A stretch of 64,000 nucleotides of DNA from Sulfitobacter delicatus (GCF_900102535.1 NZ_FNBP01000001.1:496001-560000), one strand, 5' to 3'. Positions 9,510 through 19,166 are shown, counted from the first letter of the stretch. Made by a program: numbers and translations. The notes: generated by a model from the sequence alone, not told the origin.

Positions 9510-10339
9510 GCCTGTCGAAAATTCCCCTTGCCGGTGTGATCGGCTCGCCCATCGCCCATTCCAAATCCCCACAGTTGCACGGCCATTGGCTTGAGACCTA
9601 CGGCATCGCGGGCCACTACGTGCCGCTCGACGTTGAACCGGGCGATCTGGAAGAAGTGCTGAGAGCGCTTCCAAAGATGGGTTTTGTCGGCGTGAACCTG
9701 ACGATCCCGCATAAAGAAGCGGTGATGAAGATTGCGGACCTTATTACAGACCGCGCGACGCTGATCGGCGCGGCCAATACTCTGATCTTTCGCGCCGATG
9801 GGAAAATTCACGCAGACAACACCGATGGCTACGGTTTCATCGAAAACCTCAAGGCTGGCGCGCCGGATTGGAACCCCAAAGCCGGGCCAGCAGCGGTGCT
9901 GGGCGCCGGGGGCGCGGCGCGGGCGGTGGTGTCTTCATTGATCGATGCTGGCGTGCCTGAGATTTGCCTGTCGAACCGCACCCGCGTTAGGGCTGAGCAA
10001 TTGAAACGGGATTTCGGCAACCGTGTCACCGTTGTCGATTGGGTGCAGGCGGGCAACATGCTGGATCATGCTAATTTGGTGGTGAACACCACCTCGCTTG
10101 GGATGATCGGCAAAGGCGCGCTGCGCGTGCCGCTCGATGGGCTGCGTCCTGGCACGGTGGTGACGGATCTCGTCTATGCCCCGCTGCGCACGCATTTGCT
10201 GGAAACGGCCGATCAGATGGGCTGCGTGACAGTCGACGGCCTAGGCATGTTGCTGCATCAAGCCGTACCCGCGTTCGAGCGTTGGTTTGGCACAAGGCCA
10301 GAAGTTGACCGGGCAACGCGCACGGCGGTGCTGCGCTGA
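9506..10339 (+). CDS. aroE: Shikimate dehydrogenase (NADP)
   Basis: Reduces 3-dehydroshikimate to shikimate in aromatic amino acid synthesis. The substrate-binding motif GSPIAHSKSPQLHG is at residues 11-24, the catalytic lysine lies in NLTIPHKEA, and the NADP-binding motif LGAGGAARAV is near residue 131. The 277-residue length is typical. It overlaps maf by four bases and coaE by one (TGATG), so maf-aroE-coaE-dnaQ form one tightly packed operon. Confidence 0.96.
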   Translation: MSLSKIPLAGVIGSPIAHSKSPQLHGHWLETYGIAGHYVPLDVEPGDLEEVLRALPKMGFVGVNLTIPHKEAVMKIADLITDRATLIGAANTLIFRADGKIHADNTDGYGFIENLKAGAPDWNPKAGPAAVLGAGGAARAVVSSLIDAGVPEICLSNRTRVRAEQLKRDFGNRVTVVDWVQAGNMLDHANLVVNTTSLGMIGKGALRVPLDGLRPGTVVTDLVYAPLRTHLLETADQMGCVTVDGLGMLLHQAVPAFERWFGTRPEVDRATRTAVLR

Positions 10340-10929
10340 TGTTTCTTTTGGGGCTGACGGGGTCGATTGGCATGGGCAAATCGACCACGGCCAAGATGTT
10401 TGCCGAGGAAGGCTGCGCCGTTTGGGATGCGGATGCGGCGGTGCATCGGCTATATGGCAAGGGCGGTGCGGCAGTGGCGCCAATGGCGGCAGAATTTCCC
10501 GCCGCGATCAAAGATGGCGCAGTCTCTCGCGAGGCGCTTAAAGAGACCATCGCTGCCGATCCAACCGCCCTGCCCCGGATCGAAGCGATTGTGCATCCGC
10601 TTGTGGCCGAAGACCGTGCAACATTCCTAGCAGATGCTAAAAGCGACATCGCTGTGCTCGACATCCCGCTGCTGTTTGAAACCGGCGGTGCGGCTGCGAT
10701 GGATGCTGTCGCCTGTGTCACCATACCCGACGACGTCCAGCGCGACCGCGTGCTTGCGCGCGGCACCATGACCGAGGCGCAATTCGACGCCATCCGCGCC
10801 AAGCAAATGCCCGCCGAAGAGAAGTGCGCCCGCGCCGACTATGTGATAGAGACCGACATGCTCGACCATGCCCGCGCGCAGGTCCGGGCGGTGATCCGCG
10901 ACATCAGGGAAAAACTGCGCCATGCGTGA
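10339..10929 (+). CDS. coaE: Dephospho-CoA kinase
   Basis: Catalyses the last step of coenzyme A synthesis, phosphorylating dephospho-CoA. The P-loop GLTGSIGMGKST is at residues 5-16, followed by WDADAAVHRLY typical of the family and a lid region with RMTEAQ-like sequence (GTMTEAQFDAIRAKQM). The product is 196 residues. It overlaps dnaQ by eight bases. Confidence 0.95.
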   Translation: MFLLGLTGSIGMGKSTTAKMFAEEGCAVWDADAAVHRLYGKGGAAVAPMAAEFPAAIKDGAVSREALKETIAADPTALPRIEAIVHPLVAEDRATFLADAKSDIAVLDIPLLFETGGAAAMDAVACVTIPDDVQRDRVLARGTMTEAQFDAIRAKQMPAEEKCARADYVIETDMLDHARAQVRAVIRDIREKLRHA

Positions 10930-11611
10930 AATCGTACTCGACACCGAAACCACCGGCTTTGACCCCGAAAGCGGCGACCGCATTGTCGAGATCGGTGCGG
11001 TTGAGCTGATGAACCATATGGCGACGGGTGAGACCTATCATCAGTACATCAACCCCGAACGCTCCATGCCCGAAGAGGCGTTTCAGGTGCATGGGTTGGG
11101 TGATGATTTCCTGCGCGACAAACCCAAGTTCGCGCAGATCGGTAAGTCATTTCTCGATTTTATCGGCACCTCGAAACTGATCATCCACAACGCCGCCTTC
11201 GACATCAAATTCCTGAACGCCGAGCTGCGCTGGATGGGCCTGCCGCAGATCCCATGGGAGCAGGCGCTGGATACGCTGGAAATTGCGCGCAAACGCTTTC
11301 CCGGTTCGCCCGCATCGCTCGATGCACTCTGCCGACGCTTCGGCATCGACAATACCTCGCGGACCCTGCACGGCGCTTTGCTCGACAGTGAAATTCTAGC
11401 TGAAGTTTATCTGGAACTCATCGGCGGGCGGCAGCCGGACTTTGCGCTGTCTTCGGCGCCCGAGCGGAAGTCTGGTGAGCCTGACACGCGCTGGACCCCG
11501 AAACCGCGGCCCAATCCCCTGCCCGCGCGTCTGACAGAGGCCGAAGCCGCCGCCCATGCCGAATTTATCGGCAAACTGGGCGACGACGCGCTGTGGAAAC
11601 AGCTTGGCTGA
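10922..11611 (+). CDS. dnaQ: DNA polymerase III epsilon subunit (proofreading exonuclease)
   Basis: The 3'-5' exonuclease that proofreads the replicative polymerase. DEDDh motifs are visible: Exo I DTETTG at residues 7-12, Exo II HNAAFDIKFLN and a C-terminal H-containing LHGALLDSEILAEVY Exo III. The C-terminal tail of about 50 residues should bind the alpha subunit. The product is 229 residues. It is the last gene of the maf operon next to the origin; secB converges after three bases. Confidence 0.95.
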   Translation: MREIVLDTETTGFDPESGDRIVEIGAVELMNHMATGETYHQYINPERSMPEEAFQVHGLGDDFLRDKPKFAQIGKSFLDFIGTSKLIIHNAAFDIKFLNAELRWMGLPQIPWEQALDTLEIARKRFPGSPASLDALCRRFGIDNTSRTLHGALLDSEILAEVYLELIGGRQPDFALSSAPERKSGEPDTRWTPKPRPNPLPARLTEAEAAAHAEFIGKLGDDALWKQLG

Positions 11612-11614
11612 CGC

Positions 11615-12097
11615 TTAGGCGTCGGCTTTGGGCGGATTTTCGGCCTGACGGCGGGCAACTTCGTTGCGGTACAGCGACAGGAAGTCGATGTTTTCGAGGT
11701 TCAGCGGCGGGAAGCCACCGTCGCGGGTCACGTCGCTGACGATGCGGCGCAGGAACGGGAAGATCATGCGCGGGCATTCGATCAGCAGATAGGGGTGCAT
11801 CTGCTCTTCCGGCACGTTTTCAACTTGGAAGATGCCGACATAGTCGATCTCCAACACGAACAGCGTCGCGTCGCCGTCTTTCGCCTTGGACGTGATGTTC
11901 AGCTTGATCGCGGTTTCATACTGGTTGTCACCGCCGCGCTTTTTCGCATCGAGGTTCACCTGAACCTGAACGTCAGGCTGCACATCGGCGGGTGCACCCT
12001 TTTGCGCCATAATGTTTTCAAACGACATATCGCGGATGAACTGGCCCAGCACGCGCATCGACGGCTGCTTTGCCTGGGGTGTTTCGTTTTCTGCCAT
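11615..12097 (-). CDS. secB: Protein-export chaperone SecB
   Basis: Tetrameric cytoplasmic chaperone that holds preproteins unfolded and passes them to SecA. The 160-residue protein shows the conserved SecB core (RDMSFENIMAQ, NVDLDAKKR-type strand, PRMIFPFLRRIVSDVTRDGGFPPL). It lies between dnaQ and fxsA, the same order as in other alphaproteobacterial origin regions. Confidence 0.97.
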   Translation of the reverse strand: MAENETPQAKQPSMRVLGQFIRDMSFENIMAQKGAPADVQPDVQVQVNLDAKKRGGDNQYETAIKLNITSKAKDGDATLFVLEIDYVGIFQVENVPEEQMHPYLLIECPRMIFPFLRRIVSDVTRDGGFPPLNLENIDFLSLYRNEVARRQAENPPKADA

Positions 12098-12162
12098 GGT
12101 CTGTGTCCTGTAGTGGTTAAATTCTTAAATCCAGCCGGGCTTATCAGTTTGGCCGGGGCCGC

Positions 12163-12660
12163 TCAATCCTTTGTCCAGCCCGAAGGGCCTTTGGTTTGGC
12201 GCGGCTGTTCAGGGATTTCGTGAAAATCACCGTCGATCACATCCCCACGCGGATCACGTCTGCCCTGCGGTCCGGGGCGTGGTCCCTGCCCGCCCGGGGT
12301 GCCAAAGCTCTGGATTTTCACGCGGTCTCGAATCGCGCGATAAGCTGCGGCCCGGAAGCGCGGGATCAGAAAGGCAAAGCCGACCGCATCGGTGAAGAAC
12401 CCGGGCGTGAGCAACAAAGCGCCGGAGAAAAGGATCATCGCCCCATGCACCAAAGGCTCGGTCGGGTCGCGCAGATCAGAAAAGGAACTGCGCAGCTGCC
12501 CCATCGCAATAGCGCCCTGAGAGCGCACCAACCATGTGCCCAGAATGGCCGTCAGCACCACCACGGCAAGGGTCCAGCCAAGGCCGATGGCCCCGCCGAC
12601 TTGAATGAAAAGCGTGATCTCGATCAGAGGCACGGCGATAAATGCGATCAATAGCCACAT
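12163..12660 (-). CDS. fxsA: FxsA family membrane protein
   Basis: FxsA-family protein; in E. coli FxsA overproduction counters F exclusion of phage T7, but the normal role is unclear. The 165-residue protein has hydrophobic segments at about residues 1-45 and 75-100 and a basic, glycine- and proline-rich cytoplasmic tail (FGTPGGQGPRPGPQGRR) after residue 118. It is divergent from the Tim44-like gene across a 104-base gap. Confidence 0.9.
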   Translation of the reverse strand: MWLLIAFIAVPLIEITLFIQVGGAIGLGWTLAVVVLTAILGTWLVRSQGAIAMGQLRSSFSDLRDPTEPLVHGAMILFSGALLLTPGFFTDAVGFAFLIPRFRAAAYRAIRDRVKIQSFGTPGGQGPRPGPQGRRDPRGDVIDGDFHEIPEQPRQTKGPSGWTKD

Positions 12661-12764
12661 GCGGCAGGGTCCTTTCGCTGGGGGCAGAGTGGACTTGCCC
12701 CGGTCAAGCCCCTACATAAGAGCAGAACTCGCATGTTTCCATGCCACCCCTGAACGAGGTTTCG

Positions 12765-13424
12765 ATGAATTCTCCTTTGATACAGCTTCTGGTGCTTGCC
12801 GGTATCGCCGTATTCTTGATCCTGCGCTTGAAAAATGTGCTGGGCACGCGCGAAGGTTTTGAAAAACCGCCCGTGTCCGATCAGACCCCGGCGCCGCGCA
12901 GTGGCCCGGCCTTTGAAGTGATCGAAGGCGGCCCTGATCTCGATATTACCGACCATGTGCCAGCAGACAGCACCTCGGGCAAAGCCTTGGCCGAGATGAA
13001 GCGGCTTGAGCCGTCCTTTGGCGTCAGCGATTTCTTGCAAGGCGCACGTGGCGCTTATGAGATGATCGTCATGGGCTATGAGCGCGGTGATCTGAAAGAA
13101 ATCCAACCTTTCCTCGCCGAAGATGTCTACGAAAGCTTCGTCGACGGCGTCGCCGCACGCGAGGATCAAGGGCTGACCATTGATGCTAATTTTATCGGTG
13201 TGCGTGAGATGGAACTGGTCGACGCCCGCCTCGAGGACACCACCAAAGAAGCCGAAATGACGATCCGTTTCGTGGGCGAGTTGACCTCCGAAGTCCGCAA
13301 CCGCGAAGGCGAGGTTGTCGAGGGCAGCAGCAAAGAAATCAAACGCCAAAAAGATACATGGGTCTTCGCCCGTGTCATGGGCTCGGATGATCCGAATTGG
13401 CTGTTGGTTTCTACAGACGGGTAA
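12765..13424 (+). CDS. Tim44-like domain protein (TimA type)
   Basis: Membrane-anchored Tim44-domain protein. The single N-terminal hydrophobic helix (residues about 4-20) is followed by a linker and a Tim44-like C-terminal domain (from about residue 75). The start is taken at ATG 12765, eight codons inside the longest frame, because AACGAGGT sits just before it and the MNSPLIQLLVLAGIAVFLIL N-terminus is typical. The product is 219 residues. The mitochondrial relative recruits Hsp70 for import; the bacterial role is not settled. It is followed by and overlaps mltA. Confidence 0.88.
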   Translation: MNSPLIQLLVLAGIAVFLILRLKNVLGTREGFEKPPVSDQTPAPRSGPAFEVIEGGPDLDITDHVPADSTSGKALAEMKRLEPSFGVSDFLQGARGAYEMIVMGYERGDLKEIQPFLAEDVYESFVDGVAAREDQGLTIDANFIGVREMELVDARLEDTTKEAEMTIRFVGELTSEVRNREGEVVEGSSKEIKRQKDTWVFARVMGSDDPNWLLVSTDG

Positions 13425-14458
13425 CCGGTGCGCTTGGCGCACTGGCGCTGCTGGCAGGTGTGGGCATGACCCCGCCGGCCGCAGCCGAAGTGCATTATCA
13501 AGTCTTGGACTATGCTGATCTGGATGGCTGGGCCGAAGATGATCACGCCGCCGCATTTGACGTTTTCACGAGCACCTGCGGAGATATGAAAGACGTCGAC
13601 TGGCGCGCCCTGTGCAAGCTGGCCAAAGACGGGCCCTCCCCGCGACAGTTCTTCGAGTTGTTCTTCCGACCCGTGTTGATGGAAGACGGGAAAGACCCGC
13701 TGTTCACCGGCTATTTTGAGCCTGAGTTGGACGGTGACCTCTACCCCTCCGCTCGTTTTCAATACCCGATCTACGCCATGCCCCCCGAAGCCGAAGAGAT
13801 CCGCCCGTGGCTCACCCGGCGCGAGATCCTTGACGGCGACGTTATGCGTGACCGAGGGTTGGAGATCGCATGGGTCGATGATCCGGTTGAGTTATTTTTC
13901 CTGCAAATCCAAGGTTCTGGCCGTATCCGTCTGCCCGATGGCAGCTATCTGCGTGTCGGCTATCGCGGCGCGAACGGCCATGACTATCGCTCCGTCGGCG
14001 TCGAACTGGTGCGCCGTGGTGTCTATGAACCGCATCAGGTGAGCGCCGATGTGATTAAGAACTGGGTGCGGCGTAATCCCGAGGATGGGCGCGAGCTGCT
14101 TTATCACAACCCGTCTTATGTGTTCTTCCGCGAAGTCAGCCGCGTTCCCGCCGACAAAGGGCCGCTCGGCGCGATGAACCGCTCAATCACCGCGATGCGC
14201 AGCGTGGCGGTGGATCCGGCCTATGTCCCGCTCGGCGCGCCGGTCTGGCTGGAGAAAGACGGCAAGGAACCCCTGCGCCGTCTGATGATCGCACAAGATA
14301 CCGGCTCGGCCATCAAGGGCACGCAAAGGGCCGATGTGTTTTTCGGCACCGGGGACAAAGCAGGCCGCGCCGCTGGTCGTCTGCGTGATCCCGGGCGGAT
14401 GCTGGTGCTCATGCCGATCCAACGCGCCTATGCCTACCTGCCCGAAAGCGCGATATGA
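13397..14458 (+). CDS. mltA: Membrane-bound lytic murein transglycosylase A
   Basis: Cleaves peptidoglycan glycan strands to form 1,6-anhydro ends. An N-terminal signal sequence (residues about 10-30, ending AAAE) is followed by the MltA domain and a C-terminal 3D domain with the family motif IAQDTGSAIKGTQRADVFFG, which contains the catalytic aspartate region. The first in-frame start after an upstream TGA is TTG 13397, overlapping the Tim44-like gene by 28 bases; no lipobox cysteine is evident. The product is 353 residues. The stop overlaps the Smr gene by four bases. Confidence 0.92.
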   Translation: MAVGFYRRVTGALGALALLAGVGMTPPAAAEVHYQVLDYADLDGWAEDDHAAAFDVFTSTCGDMKDVDWRALCKLAKDGPSPRQFFELFFRPVLMEDGKDPLFTGYFEPELDGDLYPSARFQYPIYAMPPEAEEIRPWLTRREILDGDVMRDRGLEIAWVDDPVELFFLQIQGSGRIRLPDGSYLRVGYRGANGHDYRSVGVELVRRGVYEPHQVSADVIKNWVRRNPEDGRELLYHNPSYVFFREVSRVPADKGPLGAMNRSITAMRSVAVDPAYVPLGAPVWLEKDGKEPLRRLMIAQDTGSAIKGTQRADVFFGTGDKAGRAAGRLRDPGRMLVLMPIQRAYAYLPESAI

Positions 14459-15039
14459 AACGGCGGCGGTTGAACGACGATGATCTGGCGCTTTGGCGCA
14501 AGGTGACAGAGCGGACCGAGAAGCTCGACCTCAAGACGCTATTCACGCCTGAGATCGACACGCCGCCACCAGCCCCGCCCCAAGTGCGCCGGGCCAAGAT
14601 CGCCTTGCAGGGCAACAAGCCGCAGCCACAGGCCAAAAAACGCAGCAATGATCTGCGCCCATCACTGGCGGAACAAATGAAATCTGCCCCGGTTCAGATG
14701 GACCACAAGGCTTTCACCAAGCTCAAACGCGGCAAGCTACGCCCCGAAGGCCGCATCGACCTGCACGGCATGACGCTGGACCGCGCCCACCCTGCGCTTC
14801 AGGGCTTCATCATCGACGCACATCGCCGCGGCAAGCGCTTGGTGCTGGTCATCACTGGCAAAGGCAAGCGTCGCGACGAAGGCGGGCCGATCCCGGTGCG
14901 CGACGGGGTGCTGCGCCATCAGGTGCCGCAATGGCTGTCGATGCCGCCGCTGAACGCGCTGGTGCTACAAGTGACACAGGCCCATGTCAGCCACGGCGGC
15001 GGCGGTGCTTACTACGTCTATCTGCGCCGCAACCGTTAG
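14455..15039 (+). CDS. Smr domain protein
   Basis: The 194-residue protein has a basic, proline-rich N-terminus and a C-terminal Smr domain (from about residue 98) with the DLHGMTLDRAHPAL motif and the GKGKR loop. Smr domains are often DNA or RNA nucleases (MutS2 tail, SmrA in E. coli), and the DLHG histidine is conserved here. The substrate is unknown. It is coupled to mltA by a four-base overlap and converges on the MFS gene with a four-base overlap. Confidence 0.88.
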   Translation: MKRRRLNDDDLALWRKVTERTEKLDLKTLFTPEIDTPPPAPPQVRRAKIALQGNKPQPQAKKRSNDLRPSLAEQMKSAPVQMDHKAFTKLKRGKLRPEGRIDLHGMTLDRAHPALQGFIIDAHRRGKRLVLVITGKGKRRDEGGPIPVRDGVLRHQVPQWLSMPPLNALVLQVTQAHVSHGGGGAYYVYLRRNR

Positions 15040-16253
15040 GTGGGGAGCGTCGGCTTGTAGCGGTGGATCGCCCAGCCCGCCAAAGCTGCCGCTGCGAAAT
15101 AGTAGAGCGCAATCGGCAACATCTGCTGCGGGAAAGTAACGCCAAGGTCGATGAACAGCCCAGTAATCCCCGGCCCGATGGCCGAGCCAAAGACCATCAG
15201 CGCCGCGGCCACAGCCTTAATCGATCCAACATGACGGGTGCCGTAATACTCCGCCCAAAACGCCGCCGGCGCGGTTGACTGCATCCCCTGCCCGGCGCCG
15301 AAAATTACCAGCCCGATCCCCGCCATCCAAAGCGTGTCGGCATAGGACAGCACGACAAAGGCCACGCCGAAGGGCACCATCTGCACCGGCACCACGCGGC
15401 TCACCCCAAAGCGGTCAATCGCCCAGCCGGACAGGAAGGTGCAGGCCACCGCCGAGAGCGTATAGATCGGCATGAGGGCGACGAATTCGACCAGCTCCCA
15501 GCCCTTCATCTCAACCAAATGAACCTGATGAAAGAACAAAGCGGTGCCCCAGGCCGCCGGACCGACAGCAAAGGGGATCATCAGCCAGAACAGGCTGGAG
15601 CCAAACATCTCTTTGCGCGTCCAATGCCGCCCCTGCATCCCGGCCCGTTGCGCTTGTTCCGCCATAGACTGCGGCGTGCGCTCTTGGCGCAGCAGCATGA
15701 GGATCACGGGAATGGTCAGCAGCACCAGTACCGCGGCCAGCACCCAAAGGCTGCGCCAATGAAAGCTGGCAAAGAGCGCGACAAAGACAATCGGCAGAAA
15801 CGCCTGCCCCGCGGCAAACCCCATCGAAGACAGCGACAGTGCCTTGCCCCGCGACGCCTCAAACCAGCGCACCATCGCAACCTGCCCGAGCTGGGACATC
15901 ATCCCCTGCCCGGTCAGGCGCAGCGCATAGATCACAAAGATCAGCGCGACCCAATTCGGCACCGCCGCCATCGCGAGACAAGCGCCTGCTAGAGCCACCA
16001 TCACGCCAAAGGCCAACACCCGTACGCGAAAGCGATCCGTCAGCACCCCGGCCCAGACCATGGTCAGCGCCGAAAGTGTGGTGCCGATGGTATAGATGCC
16101 GCCCCATTGTCCGTCGCTCAGGCCAAAGTCACCCTTTATCGCGCCCGCAAAGAGCGAGATAAAATAGGTCTGTCCATAGGACGAGGTGAAGGTGAGCAGG
16201 AAACCGGCCAGCAGAAACAGCCAGTTACGCCGCAGAAACTTGAGGTAATCCAT
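15036..16253 (-). CDS. MFS transporter, oxalate/formate-antiporter-like
   Basis: Major facilitator carrier with about 12 hydrophobic segments over 405 residues. The A-motif-like loop GVLTDRFRVRVL follows helix 2 and the repeat GWAIDRFGVSRV lies in the second half. The overall look resembles the OFA (oxalate/formate/monocarboxylate) branch, but the substrate cannot be read from sequence. It lies downstream of hslU on the same strand, 37 bases away, and its start codon is inside an 8-bp inverted repeat. Confidence 0.8.
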   Translation of the reverse strand: MDYLKFLRRNWLFLLAGFLLTFTSSYGQTYFISLFAGAIKGDFGLSDGQWGGIYTIGTTLSALTMVWAGVLTDRFRVRVLAFGVMVALAGACLAMAAVPNWVALIFVIYALRLTGQGMMSQLGQVAMVRWFEASRGKALSLSSMGFAAGQAFLPIVFVALFASFHWRSLWVLAAVLVLLTIPVILMLLRQERTPQSMAEQAQRAGMQGRHWTRKEMFGSSLFWLMIPFAVGPAAWGTALFFHQVHLVEMKGWELVEFVALMPIYTLSAVACTFLSGWAIDRFGVSRVVPVQMVPFGVAFVVLSYADTLWMAGIGLVIFGAGQGMQSTAPAAFWAEYYGTRHVGSIKAVAAALMVFGSAIGPGITGLFIDLGVTFPQQMLPIALYYFAAAALAGWAIHRYKPTLPT

Positions 16254-16275
16254 GCCCCTTCATCGCCGGGGCATG
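16251..16275 (-). promoter_or_regulatory. Inverted repeat over the MFS start codon, between hslU and the MFS gene
   Basis: CATGCCCC (16251-16258) and GGGGCATG (16268-16275) form a perfect 8-bp stem with a 9-base loop. On the minus-strand transcript the second arm contains the purine-rich ribosome-binding region and the ATG of the MFS gene. It could weaken translation of the carrier or mark the end of hslVU; no T-run follows, so it is a poor intrinsic terminator. Confidence 0.45.
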
Positions 16276-16290
16276 GAGAAATGGAAAGCC

Positions 16291-17598
16291 CTAAAGGACG
16301 TAGCGGCTCAGATCGGTCGACCGGGTCAATTCGCCCAAATTCGCCTCGACAAAATCGGCGTCGACGGTGATCTCTTGGCCCGAGCGGTCCGGCGCGTCAA
16401 AGGAGACTTCCTCGAACACCCGTTCCATCACGGTATACAGCCGCCGCGCGCCGATGTTCTCGACCGAGGTGTTCACATCCGCCGCGATCTTGGCCAGCGC
16501 CGCGATGCCTTCATCGGTGAAGGTGACGGTCAGCTCTTCGGTGCCCATGAGGGCGGTGTACTGACGCGTAAGCGCGTTGTCGGTCTCGGTCAAGATGCGA
16601 ACGAAATCCTCTTCGGTCAGCGCCCGAAGTTCGACGCGGATCGGCAGACGGCCTTGCAACTCGGGCAGCAGGTCCGACGGTTTCGCGATGTGGAAAGCGC
16701 CGGAGGCGATAAAGAGGATATGATCGGTCTTCACCGGGCCATATTTGGTCGAGACAATGGTGCCTTCAATCAGCGGCAGCAAATCGCGCTGCACGCCTTC
16801 ACGTGAAACATCACCGCCGCGCGCGTCCGAGCGGGCGCAGACCTTGTCAATCTCATCGAGGAAGACGATCCCGTTCTGCTCCACCGCTTCAATCGCGGCG
16901 CGGTTCACGGCTTCTTCCTCCAACAACTTGTCAGCCTCTTCGCCCAACAGCACTTCGTAGCTGTCGGCCACCGCCATGCGCTTCTTGGTGGTCCGACCGC
17001 CCATGGCTTTGCCGAAGAGATCACCGATATTCATCATGCCCATGCCGCCACCGGGTTGGCCGGGAATGTCCATCATCGGGAAGGGGCTGGAGGTGTCAGC
17101 GACCTCAAGCTCAATCATCGTGTCGTCCAACTCACCGGCACGCAGCTTTTTGCGGAACATCTCACGGGTGCCGTCGCGGGCATCGGTTCCGGCGATGGCG
17201 TCGATCACGCGCTCTTCGGCGGCTTGCTCGGCCTTGGTCTTCACGTCTTCGCGCATGAATTCGCGGGTCATGGCGATGGAGCTGTCGAGCAGATCGCGGA
17301 TGATCTGTTCCACATCGCGGCCGACATAGCCAACCTCGGTGAATTTCGTCGCTTCGATCTTGATGAAGGGCGCACGGGCCAGCTTGGCCAAACGCCGGCT
17401 GATCTCTGTTTTACCAACGCCCGTGGGGCCGATCATCAGAATGTTCTTGGGATACACTTCGTCGCGCAGATCATCCGACAACTGCTTGCGCCGCCAGCGG
17501 TTGCGCAGGGCCACGGCGACCGCGCGTTTGGCGTCGTTCTGGCCGATGATATAGCGGTCCAACTCGGATACGATCTCGCGGGGGGTCAGGTCAGTCAT
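16291..17598 (-). CDS. hslU: ATP-dependent protease ATPase subunit HslU
   Basis: AAA+ unfoldase of the HslVU (ClpYQ) protease. The Walker A motif GPTGVGKT is near residue 57, Walker B VFLDEIDK near residue 246, and an inserted I domain (roughly residues 110-220, [21 protein letters not shown]) separates them. The C-terminal tail that plugs into HslV ends SRYVL. The 435 residues are normal. It overlaps hslV by four bases. Confidence 0.98.
   Translation of the reverse strand: MTDLTPREIVSELDRYIIGQNDAKRAVAVALRNRWRRKQLSDDLRDEVYPKNILMIGPTGVGKTEISRRLAKLARAPFIKIEATKFTEVGYVGRDVEQIIRDLLDSSIAMTREFMREDVKTKAEQAAEERVIDAIAGTDARDGTREMFRKKLRAGELDDTMIELEVADTSSPFPMMDIPGQPGGGMGMMNIGDLFGKAMGGRTTKKRMAVADSYEVLLGEEADKLLEEEAVNRAAIEAVEQNGIVFLDEIDKVCARSDARGGDVSREGVQRDLLPLIEGTIVSTKYGPVKTDHILFIASGAFHIAKPSDLLPELQGRLPIRVELRALTEEDFVRILTETDNALTRQYTALMGTEELTVTFTDEGIAALAKIAADVNTSVENIGARRLYTVMERVFEEVSFDAPDRSGQEITVDADFVEANLGELTRSTDLSRYVL
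16795..16810. other. Degenerate parS-like site inside hslU
   Basis: The site matches 13 of 16 parS positions: the run TTCACGTGAAACA at 16798-16810 is perfect and only the first three bases differ. It lies 8 kb to the right of the proposed origin, on the other side from the two perfect sites. ParB may bind it weakly, or it may be chance. Confidence 0.35.
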
Positions 17599-18155
17599 GC
17601 GGTGATTTTCTCCACGGTGAGGTTGCCGTTGGTGTAGACGCAGATGTCGGCAGCAATCGCCATGGCATCGCGGGCGATAGCCTCGGCGTCGCGGTCGCTT
17701 TCCATCATGCCGCGTGCGGCGGCGAGGGCGTAGTTCCCACCCGAGCCAATCGCCGCGACTTCATGCTCCGGTTCCAGCACATCGCCTGCGCCGGTGATGA
17801 CCAACAGGTCTTTGCCATCGGTCACGATCAACATCGCTTCGAGCTTTTGCAGGTATTTATCGGTGCGCCAGTCTTTGGCCAGTTCAACACTCGCGCGGGC
17901 CAATTGCCCCGGTGTCGCTTCCAGCTTGGCCTCCAGCCGTTCCAGCAGCGTGAAAGCATCGGCGGTGGAGCCAGCAAAACCCGCCACTACCTCATAGCCG
18001 CCGGGGCTGAGCTTGCGCACCTTGCGGGCGGTGCCTTTGATCACGGTTTGGCCAAGGCTGACCTGTCCGTCACCGGCAATCACCACTTCGCCGCCTTTTT
18101 TGACGCCAATGATCGTAGTCCCGTGCCAACCGGGGAAATCGTCGTTCTGTGCCAT
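17595..18155 (-). CDS. hslV: ATP-dependent protease peptidase subunit HslV
   Basis: Proteasome-like threonine peptidase, partner of HslU. The start is placed at ATG 18155, 34 codons inside the longest frame, because AGGAGG lies just upstream and the N-terminus [20 protein letters not shown] is typical; Thr13, exposed after propeptide removal, would be the nucleophile. The [20 protein letters not shown] stretch is the family signature. The product is 186 residues. Confidence 0.95.
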   Translation of the reverse strand: MAQNDDFPGWHGTTIIGVKKGGEVVIAGDGQVSLGQTVIKGTARKVRKLSPGGYEVVAGFAGSTADAFTLLERLEAKLEATPGQLARASVELAKDWRTDKYLQKLEAMLIVTDGKDLLVITGAGDVLEPEHEVAAIGSGGNYALAAARGMMESDRDAEAIARDAMAIAADICVYTNGNLTVEKITA

Positions 18156-18255
18156 GGGGCCTCCTGTCGCTTGGCGCTCTATATGGCCCCCATGGTCAGG
18201 CGGGACAAGGGCAGCGCCGCTTGTGGGCGGCTGGGGGGCGCGATAGCGTGGCTTC

Positions 18256-19158
18256 ATGCAAGATCGCGCCCGTGTTGATATCTACCTCGAACCTGCGCTG
18301 CGCGAGAGTGCGGAGGCCGGGGCGCATAACTTTATCGGTAAAGTGGCGCATGTGTTGGAAAACGCTCGATTTAGGGTCGCATTTTGCGATAGCGGCGGGC
18401 CGGTGCGGGATACCGAAGGCTACGCGCTGAGCCATATGGCCCCTGCCCCGACCGCCCGAGGTTTGGTGTTCCGCCGCTGCTATCACTACCCGTTCTGGCA
18501 GATTGAAGCGCGGCCTGAGCGCTGGCTTTGGGATGTGGCGCAAGCGCAGTTTGACCCTGCGCAGGTTCAGGCCAAAGCCGCGGCACAATTCTATCGGTTT
18601 TGGCAAAAACGTCTCTTTGGAGAAGCGCCTCAACAGGCGCGGTGCGACGGGCCGATCTATGTGCCCTTGCAGGGGCGCTTGTTGCAGAGACGGTCTTTCC
18701 AGTGCTGCACACCTATGGAGATGCTGGAACATACGCTCGACCACGGTGATAGACCGGTCGTTGCGGCCCTGCACCCAAAGGAAGACTACACGGCACAGGA
18801 ACAGGCAACGCTAAAAACGCTCGCGGCTCGGCACTCCCGCTTGCAGATCACCATGGGCGAGATGGAGCGCCATTTGGCCAACTGCGCCTATGTGATGACC
18901 ATGAATTCCGCCGCCGCCTTTTCCGGCTACTTCTTCGGCAAACCCGCACTGTTTTTCGGCGACATCGACTTTCACCACATCGGGGTCAAAGCCGACCTTT
19001 CCGACCTCGCGGGCAGCTTTGCGGCGGTAGCGCAGGCCAAACCGGATTACGCGGCCTATCTCTACTGGTTCTGGCAGGAAAATTGCATCAACGCGGGCCG
19101 ACCGGAAGCGGAAGAGAAGATCGCTGCCCGGTTGCGCCGTTTTGGCTGGCCCGTTTAA
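18256..19158 (+). CDS. Hypothetical protein resembling capsular polysaccharide synthesis proteins
   Basis: A 300-residue protein without signal peptide or membrane segment. The second half ([17 protein letters not shown] near residue 134, then ALHPKED and a late [21 protein letters not shown] stretch near residue 217) resembles the Capsule_synth/KpsS-type GT-B fold seen in capsule retaining Kdo transferases. The resemblance is by eye and weak, and no capsule gene lies nearby. It is divergent from hslV and ends at a bidirectional terminator shared with trxA. Confidence 0.6.
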   Translation: MQDRARVDIYLEPALRESAEAGAHNFIGKVAHVLENARFRVAFCDSGGPVRDTEGYALSHMAPAPTARGLVFRRCYHYPFWQIEARPERWLWDVAQAQFDPAQVQAKAAAQFYRFWQKRLFGEAPQQARCDGPIYVPLQGRLLQRRSFQCCTPMEMLEHTLDHGDRPVVAALHPKEDYTAQEQATLKTLAARHSRLQITMGEMERHLANCAYVMTMNSAAAFSGYFFGKPALFFGDIDFHHIGVKADLSDLAGSFAAVAQAKPDYAAYLYWFWQENCINAGRPEAEEKIAARLRRFGWPV

Positions 19159-19166
19159 CGTCAAAG

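Noticed and set aside
12648-13556. 302-codon antisense frame over the Tim44-like gene
   Set aside because: No recognisable domain; covers the conserved sense gene and part of mltA.
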